Origin: a virus
DNA length: 45,935 bases
Direction: 5' to 3' (one strand)
Virus record (IMG/VR): IMGVR_UViG_3300001920_000015
Span: 1-45,935 of that record
Of this stretch, positions 7,101-14,431 are shown piece after piece; positions within the stretch are counted from its first letter, which is position 1, and every line of letters starts with the position of its first letter. The notes beneath the pieces were generated by a model. It was given only the letters and a program-made list of their open reading frames with translations. It had not been told where the DNA came from and ran no database searches. The translations under genes were made by a program, and so were the position numbers.

Positions 7101-9526
7101 GTGATGACATCGTCGAAGTCCCAGAAATCGTCTGCGCCCAGCGTGATGCGCGCAGTCAGCCACCCGCGAGCGTCGTACTCGAAGTTGCTGACGATGCCGT
7201 GCGGGTCCTTCAGCGACTTGACCCGCCCGGCGCCATCGTAGGTCAGCACTTCCGTGGTCTGACCCAGCGCGTTCGCGATCTTCCAGAGGTCGCCCTTTCG
7301 GTAGGCGCACGCTGTCGGCGCCGCAGCACAGTCCGGATGGTCGCTCTGGCGATAGATGATGCTGGTCGTATCGGCCACGTCGCTGCGTGGGCCATCGACG
7401 GACTTCACAAGGCCGACGAATGGACAGCTGCCGGCGGTCACATCGGCCTGCTCGCAATACAGGGTAGTGGTGGTACGAGTGGCGCCGGCCGCAGGGTCAT
7501 GGATGGTGACCGTGGTCGATTGGCCGCGCGCGTTGTACGCATAAACGCTACGTGCGACTAGGACACTCCCGGCATCCTTCGTGCGCATCTCCAGCACGCG
7601 CTGAGTCACAGGATCGCGGTCGACCTCCAGTCGCCGCTGCTGCGGGGTTCCGACTGCTTCGATGGTGGCACTTCGGTGGCCTGCGGTGTATTCGTACTGC
7701 GTGATCACACCGCGCTTGTCGGTGCTCTGCACGATACGACCGGTGGCGTCATACTGCTGCGACAGACTGCTCCCCGCCTCGCTGATACCCGTGATGCGCC
7801 GGTACAACCCGGACTGGAAGGTATAGGTGCGCTGCAGACCGTTGGGCGTAGTCACGGCCCCCTGTGTATCGCTGTCGAAGGAGACGGTGGTGACCTCATT
7901 GGGGCTCCCCAGGACCCGGCTTTCCACGGCACGCCCCTGCGCGTCGTAGCGGAAGCTGGCGTAGCGAATCCCGCTCTCCGCAGTGATCCCGGTCAGATGG
8001 TGTCGTTGACTGGCATCGCCGATCAAGCCGGACTCGGCGTAGTGGTACTGCTTGATACGGCCAAGGCCATAGTCCACCGAGACCAGATTGTCGTTGTTGT
8101 CGTAGCCGTACTTCACCTCGCTGCCGTCCGGCTTGACGATCCGAGAGAGCAATCCGTTCTGGCCGTATTCGAAGCGCAGCTGCCGGCCCTGGGCGTCGGT
8201 GGCCGTCGCCAGCCAACCAACCGCCGCCAGAACGCCCTGCGTTGCGCTCTGGGCATTGATATAGGTGAAGCTCATGTCGCGCAGCGGATCGTCCGGGCGG
8301 CGAAGGGCGATCAGTCGGCCGGCGGCGTCGAATTCGCGGATCTCCCCGTCCGGCTCGCGCAGCCGCAGAAACAGGGGAAAGGCGTTGTTGACCTGTTCGA
8401 GAATGCGATCGGGGGAGTTCTCGGCACGATAACGGCCATTGCCGATCGCCACGAAGGTCTCGTAGTAGCCGGATGCGCTCACCAGAGTCGGCAGGCCAGA
8501 GGTCGGGCCGTCGATGCGTTCAAGAAAGCTGTGGGTCCAGCCAGGGGCCATCCCTTGACCAGCGCTGAGCTGGTTCAACGAGTGATAGGTGCGCGTGAAG
8601 CTGCGGCCGGCAAACTCGAAATCGGTCTCGAACCGTGCCTTGTTGCCGGTGGCTGGGTAGCAGGGGTTTCCGTTGGCCGGACAGCTGGCCACCTGTAGCA
8701 TCGGGCCGTCGATGTAGCGCTTGCGTGTATTGCGGCAGAGGTTGGGCAGCTGGATGTCGTCCTTGCCATCGCCATAGCCGCTGTTGGAGCTGTCGTTCCG
8801 CCCGATGGAGTCGGCAGGGCAGGAGAAACTGGCCCGCTTGCGCAATACGAACTGCAACACGGTGTTGGTGGAGGGGCCACCGTTGTTGCCCGGGCAGGTC
8901 ATCGTGGTCTCGTAGACCTTTCGCCCGTAACCGACTTCGCCATGACGACCATTGGTCGCGGTCGTGAAGCCACTCACGAAATCGTAGACGGGCTCCCAGT
9001 CGTTCAGCGCGGACGCGTTGCTGAAAGAGCACTCCGGGCGCCAGCCCCGGTATCCGCCCATCATCGAGCCGACGATCCCGTCCTCATCCGCGCACCAGCC
9101 AGGAAAGTAGCTGTCGGACGTCACGGCGCATGGCGGCAGGCTGCCTTGCCAGCCATCGCGTTGAGCGATGAGGTAGCTTGGGGAATACAGTGGCTCGGCA
9201 GGGTGGTCGGGAATCGAGTAGAGGAATTGCCGCCTGCCATACACGGATGAAGTCAGCAACGCCTCGCCACGCCGCCACTGCACAACACGCCCCGTCGCCA
9301 GCGGTTCGGCGCGTAGCACGGCTTCCGCCTTAGCCTGGGAGTCATAACACTGCTGACCACCGGCCGGGTAACAGAACTGGGGTGGGGTCGGCGCACTCTG
9401 GGCCTGTGGAGCCGACTGCGGGAGCATGCTCGCACCAGCGAGCAGCGTGACCCATGCCAGAGCACTCACCCACACCTTGCGACCAATCGGCCATCTCCCG
9501 TCAATCTGCATTCTTCCACTCGCCAT
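4127..9526 (-). CDS. Secreted Rhs/YD-repeat polymorphic toxin with JAMM-like tip
   Basis: This protein of about 1,799 residues begins with a signal peptide (RKVWVSALAWVTLLAGASM, then an Ala/Gln/Pro-rich stretch). A DUF6531-like region follows (ATGNKARFETDFEFAGRSF), then dozens of YD/Rhs repeats (YDAAGNQVTSTD, YDALNRPTTIDY and similar). A low-complexity Arg/Gln/Pro linker precedes the Rhs core ending YYRDYDADVGRYTQSDPVGL ... DRFGL. The last 156 residues or so (4127-4597) form the variable tip. It has AWHTHP, FSKDD and VYLGTPNGDLRNY, resembling DUF4329 and the JAMM pattern HxHP...SxxD, so a metallopeptidase-like activity is plausible but unproven. The ATG at 9526 is favoured by AGGGGTGAG just upstream; in-frame ATGs at 9577 and 9556 are alternatives. 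The tip is AT-richer than the repeats, consistent with exchange. Confidence 0.88.
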   Translation of the reverse strand: MASGRMQIDGRWPIGRKVWVSALAWVTLLAGASMLPQSAPQAQSAPTPPQFCYPAGGQQCYDSQAKAEAVLRAEPLATGRVVQWRRGEALLTSSVYGRRQFLYSIPDHPAEPLYSPSYLIAQRDGWQGSLPPCAVTSDSYFPGWCADEDGIVGSMMGGYRGWRPECSFSNASALNDWEPVYDFVSGFTTATNGRHGEVGYGRKVYETTMTCPGNNGGPSTNTVLQFVLRKRASFSCPADSIGRNDSSNSGYGDGKDDIQLPNLCRNTRKRYIDGPMLQVASCPANGNPCYPATGNKARFETDFEFAGRSFTRTYHSLNQLSAGQGMAPGWTHSFLERIDGPTSGLPTLVSASGYYETFVAIGNGRYRAENSPDRILEQVNNAFPLFLRLREPDGEIREFDAAGRLIALRRPDDPLRDMSFTYINAQSATQGVLAAVGWLATATDAQGRQLRFEYGQNGLLSRIVKPDGSEVKYGYDNNDNLVSVDYGLGRIKQYHYAESGLIGDASQRHHLTGITAESGIRYASFRYDAQGRAVESRVLGSPNEVTTVSFDSDTQGAVTTPNGLQRTYTFQSGLYRRITGISEAGSSLSQQYDATGRIVQSTDKRGVITQYEYTAGHRSATIEAVGTPQQRRLEVDRDPVTQRVLEMRTKDAGSVLVARSVYAYNARGQSTTVTIHDPAAGATRTTTTLYCEQADVTAGSCPFVGLVKSVDGPRSDVADTTSIIYRQSDHPDCAAAPTACAYRKGDLWKIANALGQTTEVLTYDGAGRVKSLKDPHGIVSNFEYDARGWLTARITLGADDFWDFDDVITRTEYTAEGLVRKLVKPDRSIVLFGYDDGQRLTTVADSDGNAIVYTLNAAGERIAEHTFDATGNLTRELSREFDTLGRLARIVDANNAATVFAYDAEGNQVGSTDPLLRANGSAYDPLGRMTASIGNATAPAGASDRAQILYSYDTLDRLTRVTDPKNLYTDYAYNAFGERTRLDSPDTGVTTYGYDAAGNQVTSTDARGVTTQVAYDALNRPTTIDYPSDPTQSVGFIYDTAQSDCAAGERYLTGRLARMTDASGSTTWCYDRYGQLTQKLQRTDNRAYALRYLWTPPPVPQGQDYRIIPRPGRGRFYGWRYPDGAEVRVSQDREGRVFQIDVIMADGRKQRLLTQARYHPFGTIAGWTYGNGLVHRRTVDRNHRPGIIQTGTEVGNNLVPNPSSLSVGYQFDAAGNLTALRKGDQADPPMRTYDYDGLDRLTAVREGGNGLLLQGYAYDATGNRMSKTEGSTTTAYAYAGTSHRLTAVGSQNRSYDAVGNTTRIGGVAQTALQRQASARPTSPLWRQSPSDGQAELRQLAGDMRNASTRVPPRVDTQAGADPYAQWQPPGTARAGMRARLRDLRARREERQERSRAFWQWRQPEQGASTPSAVPSGSAPPPSKMVARPAWGSGITGKAVSAGIVRDFSYNAANRMSEVRHNGTTSMQYRYNGNGEQVLKFNSTKRIVTVYDESGRWIGDYDSVTGNPTQQAIWLGNMPVGILVGSGASQKLYYLQTDMLETPRVALDPVTSRAVWHWELMDEAFGNGVPNQDPDDNGEQFVLDMRFPGQRNDSSSGFIQNYYRDYDADVGRYTQSDPVGLFGGVSTYLYSAANGLNRRDRFGLLSECGSKCAPGAPRFDNSRDAAINILKKMRPVSMRRNIEFCGNICQDENKKFFWTGPVVGIIDRCDPKIGDVFGGSGNCPSCAKRWAAWHTHPNSSRPEWYLPDAWFGYDSEHFSKDDKGYGDAEKVNVYLGTPNGDLRNYLWKIRGQQYSPGALL

Positions 9527-9740
9527 CGTCTCACCCCTGTTCTTTTTCACGTCCATACCACACTCCAGACTTGTCATGCTAGCTCATCCGGGTCTCGTCT
9601 CATGCGATCCGAGGCCGTTTCCACATGTGTCAAGAAAACCCGTACATCAGCAGCCCCAGCAGCACCCGGCAGACCGTAACGACGCGGTCTTGCCAGCCCA
9701 GCTGCGGCGTACCTCGGCGCGCGATGGATCGTTTGCACAA

Positions 9741-10148
9741 TCAAGCGGCCTCCCGGCGCGCGGCATCGCCGCACGCGGTGCCGGCTTCTACTGCCAGCGT
9801 TGTATTTTCCGGTTCTGCACGGCGGACGCGCAGGGCCGGCGGTGCATCGATCGAGATGCGCAATTGACGCTGTCCACCACGCTCCACGGGCCTACGCTTC
9901 TCCGCTGCTCCGAGACGCACCTCAGCCTCACCGACCCGCATGCACTCGCCGCAGAGAATCCAGTGGAGATACCAGCACAGTGGTCGCGGTGCCCCGGCGG
10001 CTTCGGCCGGCATACCGCCGATCTCGACCGGCGTGCCTGCTGGCACCAGCAGGGAGACCAGCACCAGCTCGCCGCGACGGTCGCGCAGGGTGAGGGCGGC
10101 ATCGCCAACCCATAGCGTCTCGCCGATCCGGCGCGTCAGGACCAGCAT
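9741..10148 (-). CDS. Tandem (double) CsrA-like protein, operon gene 4
   Basis: This 135-residue protein starts with a near-canonical CsrA strand, MLVLTRRIGETLWVGD. It continues through LVLVSLLVPAGTPVEI, which parallels CsrA QVRIGVNAPKEVAVH. A second unit follows: WILCGECMRVGEAEVRL, then LRISIDAPPALRVRRAE, again the CsrA order of strands, ending with Arg at the place of the RNA-binding VHREE arginine. CsrA is normally about 60 residues and homodimeric, so this reads as a fused dimer. It overlaps the preceding gene by 13 bases and is the last of four similar genes. The first repeat is convincing; the second is inferred by eye. The likely role is RNA-binding post-transcriptional control. Confidence 0.7.
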   Translation of the reverse strand: MLVLTRRIGETLWVGDAALTLRDRRGELVLVSLLVPAGTPVEIGGMPAEAAGAPRPLCWYLHWILCGECMRVGEAEVRLGAAEKRRPVERGGQRQLRISIDAPPALRVRRAEPENTTLAVEAGTACGDAARREAA

Positions 10149-10648
10149 GCAACCCCCGATACCCTGGGCCGACGCCTCACGCCCGACAGGCGGGGCGAGC
10201 GACGGATGCCCATGCTCTGTGGCGCATCGATGCAGACCCAGGCGGCGCGCAGCGCGTGGGCAGGCTCTGATGGAGATCGCGCGTCACGCAGGCACAGACG
10301 CACTGGGCCGATGTCGGCGAAGTCGCCATCGCCCAGCACCAGCACATGCGCGTTCCAGCCGAAGTCGCAGGGCGCGCTGGCGCGATAGCCGTTCGCGACC
10401 TCCAGGCACTGTTCCCAGGTGGCTTCCACGAACAGGTGCCAGCGCTGTTGCCAGTGGCTGGTGAGGTGCAGGCGGATGTGTTCGCCAATGGCGAGCGACT
10501 CGCCGGGCGACAGTGGCAGCTCGGGCATGCGAATCTCGCGTGTGGGGGTGCCGGCTTCCGCCGCCGGGGACGAATCGGGGGAAAGCCACGACAGCGGCGG
10601 AAGCAGGCTTAGCAGGAAGGAATGAAGAACAGGCGCGGCCAGGCTCAT
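10136..10648 (-). CDS. Divergent tandem CsrA-like protein, operon gene 3
   Basis: This 170-residue protein has an extra N-terminal hydrophobic and Pro/Ser-rich extension (LHSFLLSLLPPLSWL) before two CsrA-like units. Unit one reads LPLSPGESLAIGEHIRLHL then WHLFVEATWEQCLEV. Unit two reads HVLVLGDGDFADIGPVRL then AWVCIDAPQSMGIRRS. The first unit has lost the MLxLTRR strand, so taken alone it would hardly be recognised. Assignment rests on the shared layout with its neighbours (IGEHI, CIDAP, Arg near the end). The start at 10648 overlaps the previous stop as ATGA. The extension could be a signal anchor or a mis-assigned start, since an internal ATG before PELPLSPG is possible. Confidence 0.55.
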   Translation of the reverse strand: MSLAAPVLHSFLLSLLPPLSWLSPDSSPAAEAGTPTREIRMPELPLSPGESLAIGEHIRLHLTSHWQQRWHLFVEATWEQCLEVANGYRASAPCDFGWNAHVLVLGDGDFADIGPVRLCLRDARSPSEPAHALRAAWVCIDAPQSMGIRRSPRLSGVRRRPRVSGVACWS

Positions 10649-11088
10649 GCGGCCGACTCCCATGCGAGACGGTCCACGTCGGCGCATTCGGTTTCGGCGC
10701 CATCTTGCGGAACGGATTCGACGGGCCGGGAAGCCCGGATGCGCGCCAGCACTTCCTCGCGATGCACTGCGACATCAAGCGGAGCGCCCACGCCGAAGCG
10801 CACGGCGCGCTCGCGGTAGCGGCGGGCGCCGGGGCCGGTGTCGAACCAGACCCGCACCAGCGCATCGCCAACGCGGAAGGGGTCGCCGCTCAGCAGCGGG
10901 ATGAGGCTCATCCCCCCGCCCTGCGGCAGCCGCGCGTGGCGCAGCGGGCGGTCATCCCACTCCACCGGCAGCTCCAGCGGCGCCAGTACGGCGACCACGG
11001 CGTGGAAGCGGGTCTTGTCGCGCAGGCGGATGCGGACGTGTTCACCGATATGGATGGCTTGGCCGATCCTGCGGGTAAGTACCAGCAT
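10645..11088 (-). CDS. Tandem (double) CsrA-like protein, operon gene 2
   Basis: This 147-residue protein is the clearest of the set. Unit one is MLVLTRRIGQAIHIGEHV ... HAVVAVLAPLELPVEW, aligning over a full CsrA. Unit two is MSLIPLLSGDPFRVGDALV ... VRFGVGAPLDVAVHREEV, ending with an essentially canonical CsrA C-terminal strand and helix (VAVHREEVLARI). The canonical first strand is thus in unit one and the canonical last strand in unit two, the pair that forms one RNA-binding face in the CsrA dimer. An acidic tail follows. The ATG at 11088 lies 7 nt after the previous stop. Expected action is binding GGA-containing leaders of phage or host mRNAs. Confidence 0.8.
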   Translation of the reverse strand: MLVLTRRIGQAIHIGEHVRIRLRDKTRFHAVVAVLAPLELPVEWDDRPLRHARLPQGGGMSLIPLLSGDPFRVGDALVRVWFDTGPGARRYRERAVRFGVGAPLDVAVHREEVLARIRASRPVESVPQDGAETECADVDRLAWESAA

Positions 11089-11095
11089 GGCCGCC

Positions 11096-11482
11096 TCAGC
11101 CCTGCGCGCGCTTGCGCGCCATGGCATGGGCGCCGCGGTGAGCGCCGGAATCGCGGGTGACCGCACACCCCGGGGGTGCGTCGATATGCAACAGGCGGTC
11201 GCGCAGCGGGGTGGCGCCGAGGTCGGGCAGCCGATAGTCCTCCAGACGCACCGACACTCCGCCGATGTCGAAGTGCTCACCCGAGCATAGGGACAGGATG
11301 TGCGATGTGCGTTTGCTGTCGGCGGGGGCACTGCGGGCCGGGTGAGCCAAAGCTCCCAGAGCCGCCCCGTTCGGCGCAGTCACCAGCAGCAACGTCAGGT
11401 CGTCCAGACGGCTGGTGACGAAAATCCGGATGTTCCGGCCCACCCAGATCACATCCTTGGGGCCGCATTCGACGGTCTGCAC
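11096..11482 (-). CDS. Divergent tandem CsrA-like protein, operon gene 1
   Basis: This 128-residue protein starts with GTG, preceded by AGGGAG. The first unit (VECGPKDVIWVGRNIRIFV ... LTLLLVTAPNGAAL) keeps the IxVGxxI and APxG pattern but not the MLxLTRR strand. The second unit (ILSLCSGEHFDIGGVSVRL ... RLLHIDAPPGCAVTRDS) parallels the second units of the three following genes, with Arg in the VHREE position. It is the first gene after the divergent promoter region, so it heads the operon. Without its neighbours I would call it hypothetical, and the CsrA relationship is inferred from the shared pattern. Confidence 0.55.
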   Translation of the reverse strand: MQTVECGPKDVIWVGRNIRIFVTSRLDDLTLLLVTAPNGAALGALAHPARSAPADSKRTSHILSLCSGEHFDIGGVSVRLEDYRLPDLGATPLRDRLLHIDAPPGCAVTRDSGAHRGAHAMARKRAQG

Positions 11483-11528
11483 GTCCCTACTCCCTGTGCA
11501 ATTGGCCTCGTATCGGCCGGGAGCAAAT

Positions 11529-11557
11529 AATTAAGCATTGCTAAATTAGTTTGTCAA
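11529..11557 (-). promoter_or_regulatory. Promoter of the CsrA-like operon
   Basis: On the minus strand there is a consensus -35 box TTGACA (11552-11557), a 17-bp spacer and TTAATT as -10 (11529-11534). It lies about 47 bp upstream of the GTG start at 11482. This AT-rich patch stands out from its GC-rich surroundings. Confidence 0.7.
11531..11545. promoter_or_regulatory. Candidate repressor operator (imperfect dyad)
   Basis: TTAAGCATTGCTAAA is an imperfect dyad (TTA.GCA / TGCTAA) overlapping the -10 of the CsrA-operon promoter and the possible -35 of the repressor promoter. Its position between a repressor and a divergent operon suggests an operator. Only one copy was seen, so this is tentative. 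Confidence 0.4.
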
Positions 11558-11566
11558 CAGGCTTAT
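11538..11566 (+). promoter_or_regulatory. Possible promoter of the repressor gene
   Basis: TTGCTA, a 17-bp spacer and GCTTAT form a weak sigma70-like pair facing the repressor start at 11609. It overlaps the divergent promoter, so the two would compete and share the dyad. Neither box is a close consensus match. Confidence 0.3.
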
Positions 11567-11608
11567 GCATGGCTTTCCATCCATCTCGGTTGCACGTACG
11601 ATCCGCCC

Positions 11609-12259
11609 ATGGACAAGTACGCCCGCAACCTCAAAGAAGCGATGGAGTCATCCGCCGTCCGCACCTCCGTCTTGGCGCGCAAGGTGGGCGTCATCGATGC
11701 CTATGTTTCGCAATGGCGAAGCGGGAAGCGACCTGTGCCGGTCGAACGCGCACCAAAGGTCGGCGAAGTCCTGAACGTTCCTCCGGAGAGGATCAGCGAG
11801 GCCTATGACCGGCTGCTGAGGTCAGGCTGCATCGAACGGGATGGTGTATCGGCGGGCTCCGTGCCGAAAGGCCATATCGCCCTCGACCGACTGCAGGGGT
11901 TCGACTACGGCGATGGCCCCTCCTTCCTCCTGATGCCGGAATTCCTGATCCGACAGAAGATCGGGCTGACACCGATCGAAGAGGTACGCTGGACACTCCA
12001 ACCGACTGACGCGATGTCCCCGCAGATTCAGCGCGACGAGATGGTGCTGGTCGATGTCCGGGTCGCAAGTCAGGGCCGGGTGGTGGACGGCGCGCTACAC
12101 GCCTTCACGCTCTACGATCGCCCCCATATCAGGAGAATCCTGGCTCGCGGGGACAACTGGGAACTTTGCGGGTACGATGACGAAAGAGACCGCATCCTGG
12201 TCCCGCAGGCGGATCTGCCGAAGCTGGAGATTCGTGGGCTGGTGGTCGCGTGGCTCTGA
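11609..12259 (+). CDS. Phage repressor, HTH plus inactive S24-like domain
   Basis: This 216-residue protein has an N-terminal helix-turn-helix (residues 1-65; VLARKVGVIDAYVSQWRSGK is the recognition region) and a C-terminal LexA/CI-like S24 fold (about 120-216). It probably represses the divergent CsrA-like operon and maintains lysogeny. In S24 proteins the catalytic serine lies in a G-[DN]-S-M motif and the lysine in a VKRL-type strand. Here the matching segments read PTDAMSPQIQRDEMVLVDV and PHIRRIL, so Ser is replaced by Ala and Lys by Arg. RecA-stimulated self-cleavage is therefore not expected, and induction would need an antirepressor or other signal. No strong ribosome binding site precedes the ATG. 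Confidence 0.82.
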   Translation: MDKYARNLKEAMESSAVRTSVLARKVGVIDAYVSQWRSGKRPVPVERAPKVGEVLNVPPERISEAYDRLLRSGCIERDGVSAGSVPKGHIALDRLQGFDYGDGPSFLLMPEFLIRQKIGLTPIEEVRWTLQPTDAMSPQIQRDEMVLVDVRVASQGRVVDGALHAFTLYDRPHIRRILARGDNWELCGYDDERDRILVPQADLPKLEIRGLVVAWL

Positions 12260-12367
12260 GTTCGATCAGTGAGCGTCGCAGTCACTGAGCGACCCAAGCG
12301 CCGAACAGAAGAAGACTGCGGGCCACAGGCGGATTGAGCTGCAGCACATGGAATGCAAGGAGCAGGT

Positions 12368-13948
12368 ATGGGGGCTCAATCGTGGAAGCGGTCGATACAG
12401 GGAGTCGCCATCAGCGCGAGTTACTGCTTCACGTTCCTGTTTCTCTGGAGATTTTCACTCGACCAGTGGTACCTGCCTGCAGGATTGAGGCTTGCTTGTG
12501 TCCTACTGTTGCCCTCGAGATTCTGGCCCTATGTAGCGGCAGGAGATGCGGCAGCGCTGTTGGTGCTGAGGGTGCCCAAGGCTGAACAGTACAGCGTCCA
12601 ATGGGCCTATTTGAGTCCATTCCTTTTCATGCCGCTGTACTCACTGGCTCCTCTGGCGATCCGCACATGGCTGAAGACCACGGACAGGATGTCATCCTGG
12701 CTACCGGCCATCGCTGTGGTCGTCGTCTGCTGGTCGACGACATGGTCGATGCTCCTCAATTTCGTGCTGGCAGGCCCTAAAAGCGAAGTGACGCTTCAAA
12801 ACTTCGCTCGTTTTTCTGCGGGCGACTTCCTCGGCATCATGATGATCCTGCTGCCTTGTATCCTGTGGATCAGGCGTAGCGAATGGAAAGGCGCTGCAAA
12901 CGAGATAGCGACGAACACCGCGCTCGCGACTCTGATGGTCGCGGCGCTGTTTGCGACTTCGATGATTGGGGGCCAAACGGGATCGGCAGTGCAACTCATG
13001 CCGCTTGTCTTCATGGTACTTCCGGTCTTCTTCCTGACGGTCATGCACGGATGGCATGGAGCTGCAGTGGGCATGGTGCTGGTCAATCTGGCTGTGGCGC
13101 TGGCGCTTCCGCGAACGAATGCGCCTGGGGCGTTCAGCGAGATCATTCTCGTCGCACAAGTTGCACTAGCGGCCTTGAACGTAGGGCTTCTGTTCGTCGG
13201 GGATCGGATTTCCAAGCTCTTCCGGATGTCCAGCGAAAGGATGATGTCCGAACTCTCGCTGATTCAGGAGTTGCGAAACAGGAGCTCGGCATCGTCATTC
13301 AATAGCGGGGCGCTACAGGCATTGCTCCGTTCAACGGAGTTGCGATTCCGCGAGAATGCGTTGCTTATCGCGGCGGCGCGTCGCGACCTCGACAGCTATC
13401 GACATGACGTAGTCAAGACGTTGAAAGAGGAAGAACAGTACGATCGCGCATTCAAAGCGCAGACGATCGGCATGGAGGCAGCGAAGTCACTGGACCTGCA
13501 TCGAGACTATCTTTACCCGCTCGAGATCGAGTCACATGGGCTCTACGCCGCCTTGATGGCCCCAGCGTTTCTGGACGTATGGCAGCGACGCGCGCGCATC
13601 TATCAGGTTCTGCGCGGCAATCAAGGCTTCATAACCCTTCCGCTTCGACTTTCGACTTACCGTGGAATCATCGCAGCGATGGAGTCGATGCGGGATTGCA
13701 GTCCAAGCGACTACGATGTTCGCGTCCGAGTCTGGCGTCGGTCAGGGAGAAGCGGTACGAGCGTGCTGATCATATGCACACCCACAGCGGAACCTGGCAA
13801 GCCCAACGAGCAGGCGTGTGATGCGCTGGATGAGTTGCGGGCGCGCGTGATCGCGTTCGACGGCGCACTGAAGCAGCGTCATCCCCACCGCATTCGGTTT
13901 CTCATGTCGGAAGTTGCCCCGTCAACACCGGCCGAGAGCCCTCAGTAA
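12368..13948 (+). CDS. MASE1-like membrane sensor with degenerate kinase-like C-terminus
   Basis: This 526-residue protein has about eight hydrophobic segments in residues 10-290 (for example LPAIAVVVVCWSTTWSMLL and LVFMVLPVFFLTVMHGW), with the spacing of a MASE1 sensor. A cytoplasmic helical region follows (about 300-380), then an alpha/beta region ending SGTSVLIICTP. The usual histidine-kinase H-box and the N, G1 and G2 boxes of an ATPase domain are not visible, and neither is a GGDEF motif. It may be a sensor lacking enzymatic output or a rapidly diverged kinase. The ATG at 12368 is chosen over 12353 because AAGGAG precedes it at good distance. It lies 108 bp after the repressor on the same strand; whether it belongs to the phage is unclear. 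Confidence 0.6.
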   Translation: MGAQSWKRSIQGVAISASYCFTFLFLWRFSLDQWYLPAGLRLACVLLLPSRFWPYVAAGDAAALLVLRVPKAEQYSVQWAYLSPFLFMPLYSLAPLAIRTWLKTTDRMSSWLPAIAVVVVCWSTTWSMLLNFVLAGPKSEVTLQNFARFSAGDFLGIMMILLPCILWIRRSEWKGAANEIATNTALATLMVAALFATSMIGGQTGSAVQLMPLVFMVLPVFFLTVMHGWHGAAVGMVLVNLAVALALPRTNAPGAFSEIILVAQVALAALNVGLLFVGDRISKLFRMSSERMMSELSLIQELRNRSSASSFNSGALQALLRSTELRFRENALLIAAARRDLDSYRHDVVKTLKEEEQYDRAFKAQTIGMEAAKSLDLHRDYLYPLEIESHGLYAALMAPAFLDVWQRRARIYQVLRGNQGFITLPLRLSTYRGIIAAMESMRDCSPSDYDVRVRVWRRSGRSGTSVLIICTPTAEPGKPNEQACDALDELRARVIAFDGALKQRHPHRIRFLMSEVAPSTPAESPQ

Positions 13949-13984
13949 GAGAGCCCTCGGCGCGGACAGGTAGGCAACGACAGA

Positions 13985-14431
13985 TCAGTTGCCGGACGGC
14001 GGGCGGACCAACCATTGAGGTTGCGCGCCGCCCTCGATCAAGACGACCTCAACGTCCACCCCTCGATAGAGCACCCGCTGCGTGCCTGTCGGCACCGCAT
14101 CGCCGGGCAGCGAAACCTTTCCGGCATCCGTTCCGATCGGCATCACCCAAAAGGTGTTGGCGATGCGGCCCGCCGCGGCACGGACCTTGCCGGTCGCGTC
14201 ATTGACTTGCACATAGCGGACGCCATCGCGTTCGAATTCATACACTTGCCAGAGCGGATCGCCGGCAAGATCGGCGCTGGGCGGGTTGACATCTCCTAGT
14301 CCGGTTGCCGCTTTGGGTGCGGTGTGCCCGTCCGATGGGCAGCACGCCCAGCCGATTGCAGGAAGGGCGAGGAGCCAAGCTGCCAGCAGCGCATGCCACC
14401 GGGCCATTGTGCGTTTGCGAGTCACTTTCAT
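13985..14431 (-). CDS. Small secreted protein of unknown function
   Basis: This 148-residue protein starts MKVTRKRT and has a Sec signal peptide (HALLAAWLLALPAIGWA, cleavage near ACC). The mature protein has a Cys pair at its start (CCPSDG) and a C-terminal region with VYEFERDGVRYVQVND and GTQRVLYRGVDVEVVLIEGG, suggesting a small beta-rich periplasmic domain. The ATG at 14431 is preferred because GGAG lies upstream; an upstream in-frame ATG at 14443 overlaps that site. It converges with the MASE1-like gene, 36 bp away. No known family is recognised. Confidence 0.65.
   Translation of the reverse strand: MKVTRKRTMARWHALLAAWLLALPAIGWACCPSDGHTAPKAATGLGDVNPPSADLAGDPLWQVYEFERDGVRYVQVNDATGKVRAAAGRIANTFWVMPIGTDAGKVSLPGDAVPTGTQRVLYRGVDVEVVLIEGGAQPQWLVRPPSGN

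Noticed and set aside
6302-7561. Long plus-strand frames across the Rhs gene (also 7676-8698)
   Set aside because: Antisense frames to the repeated Rhs coding sequence; repetition makes them look gene-like, but no ribosome binding site or known motif is present.
9600-9660. TTGACA on the minus strand (9628-9633) as Rhs promoter
   Set aside because: No acceptable -10 box at 16-18 bp; left unannotated.
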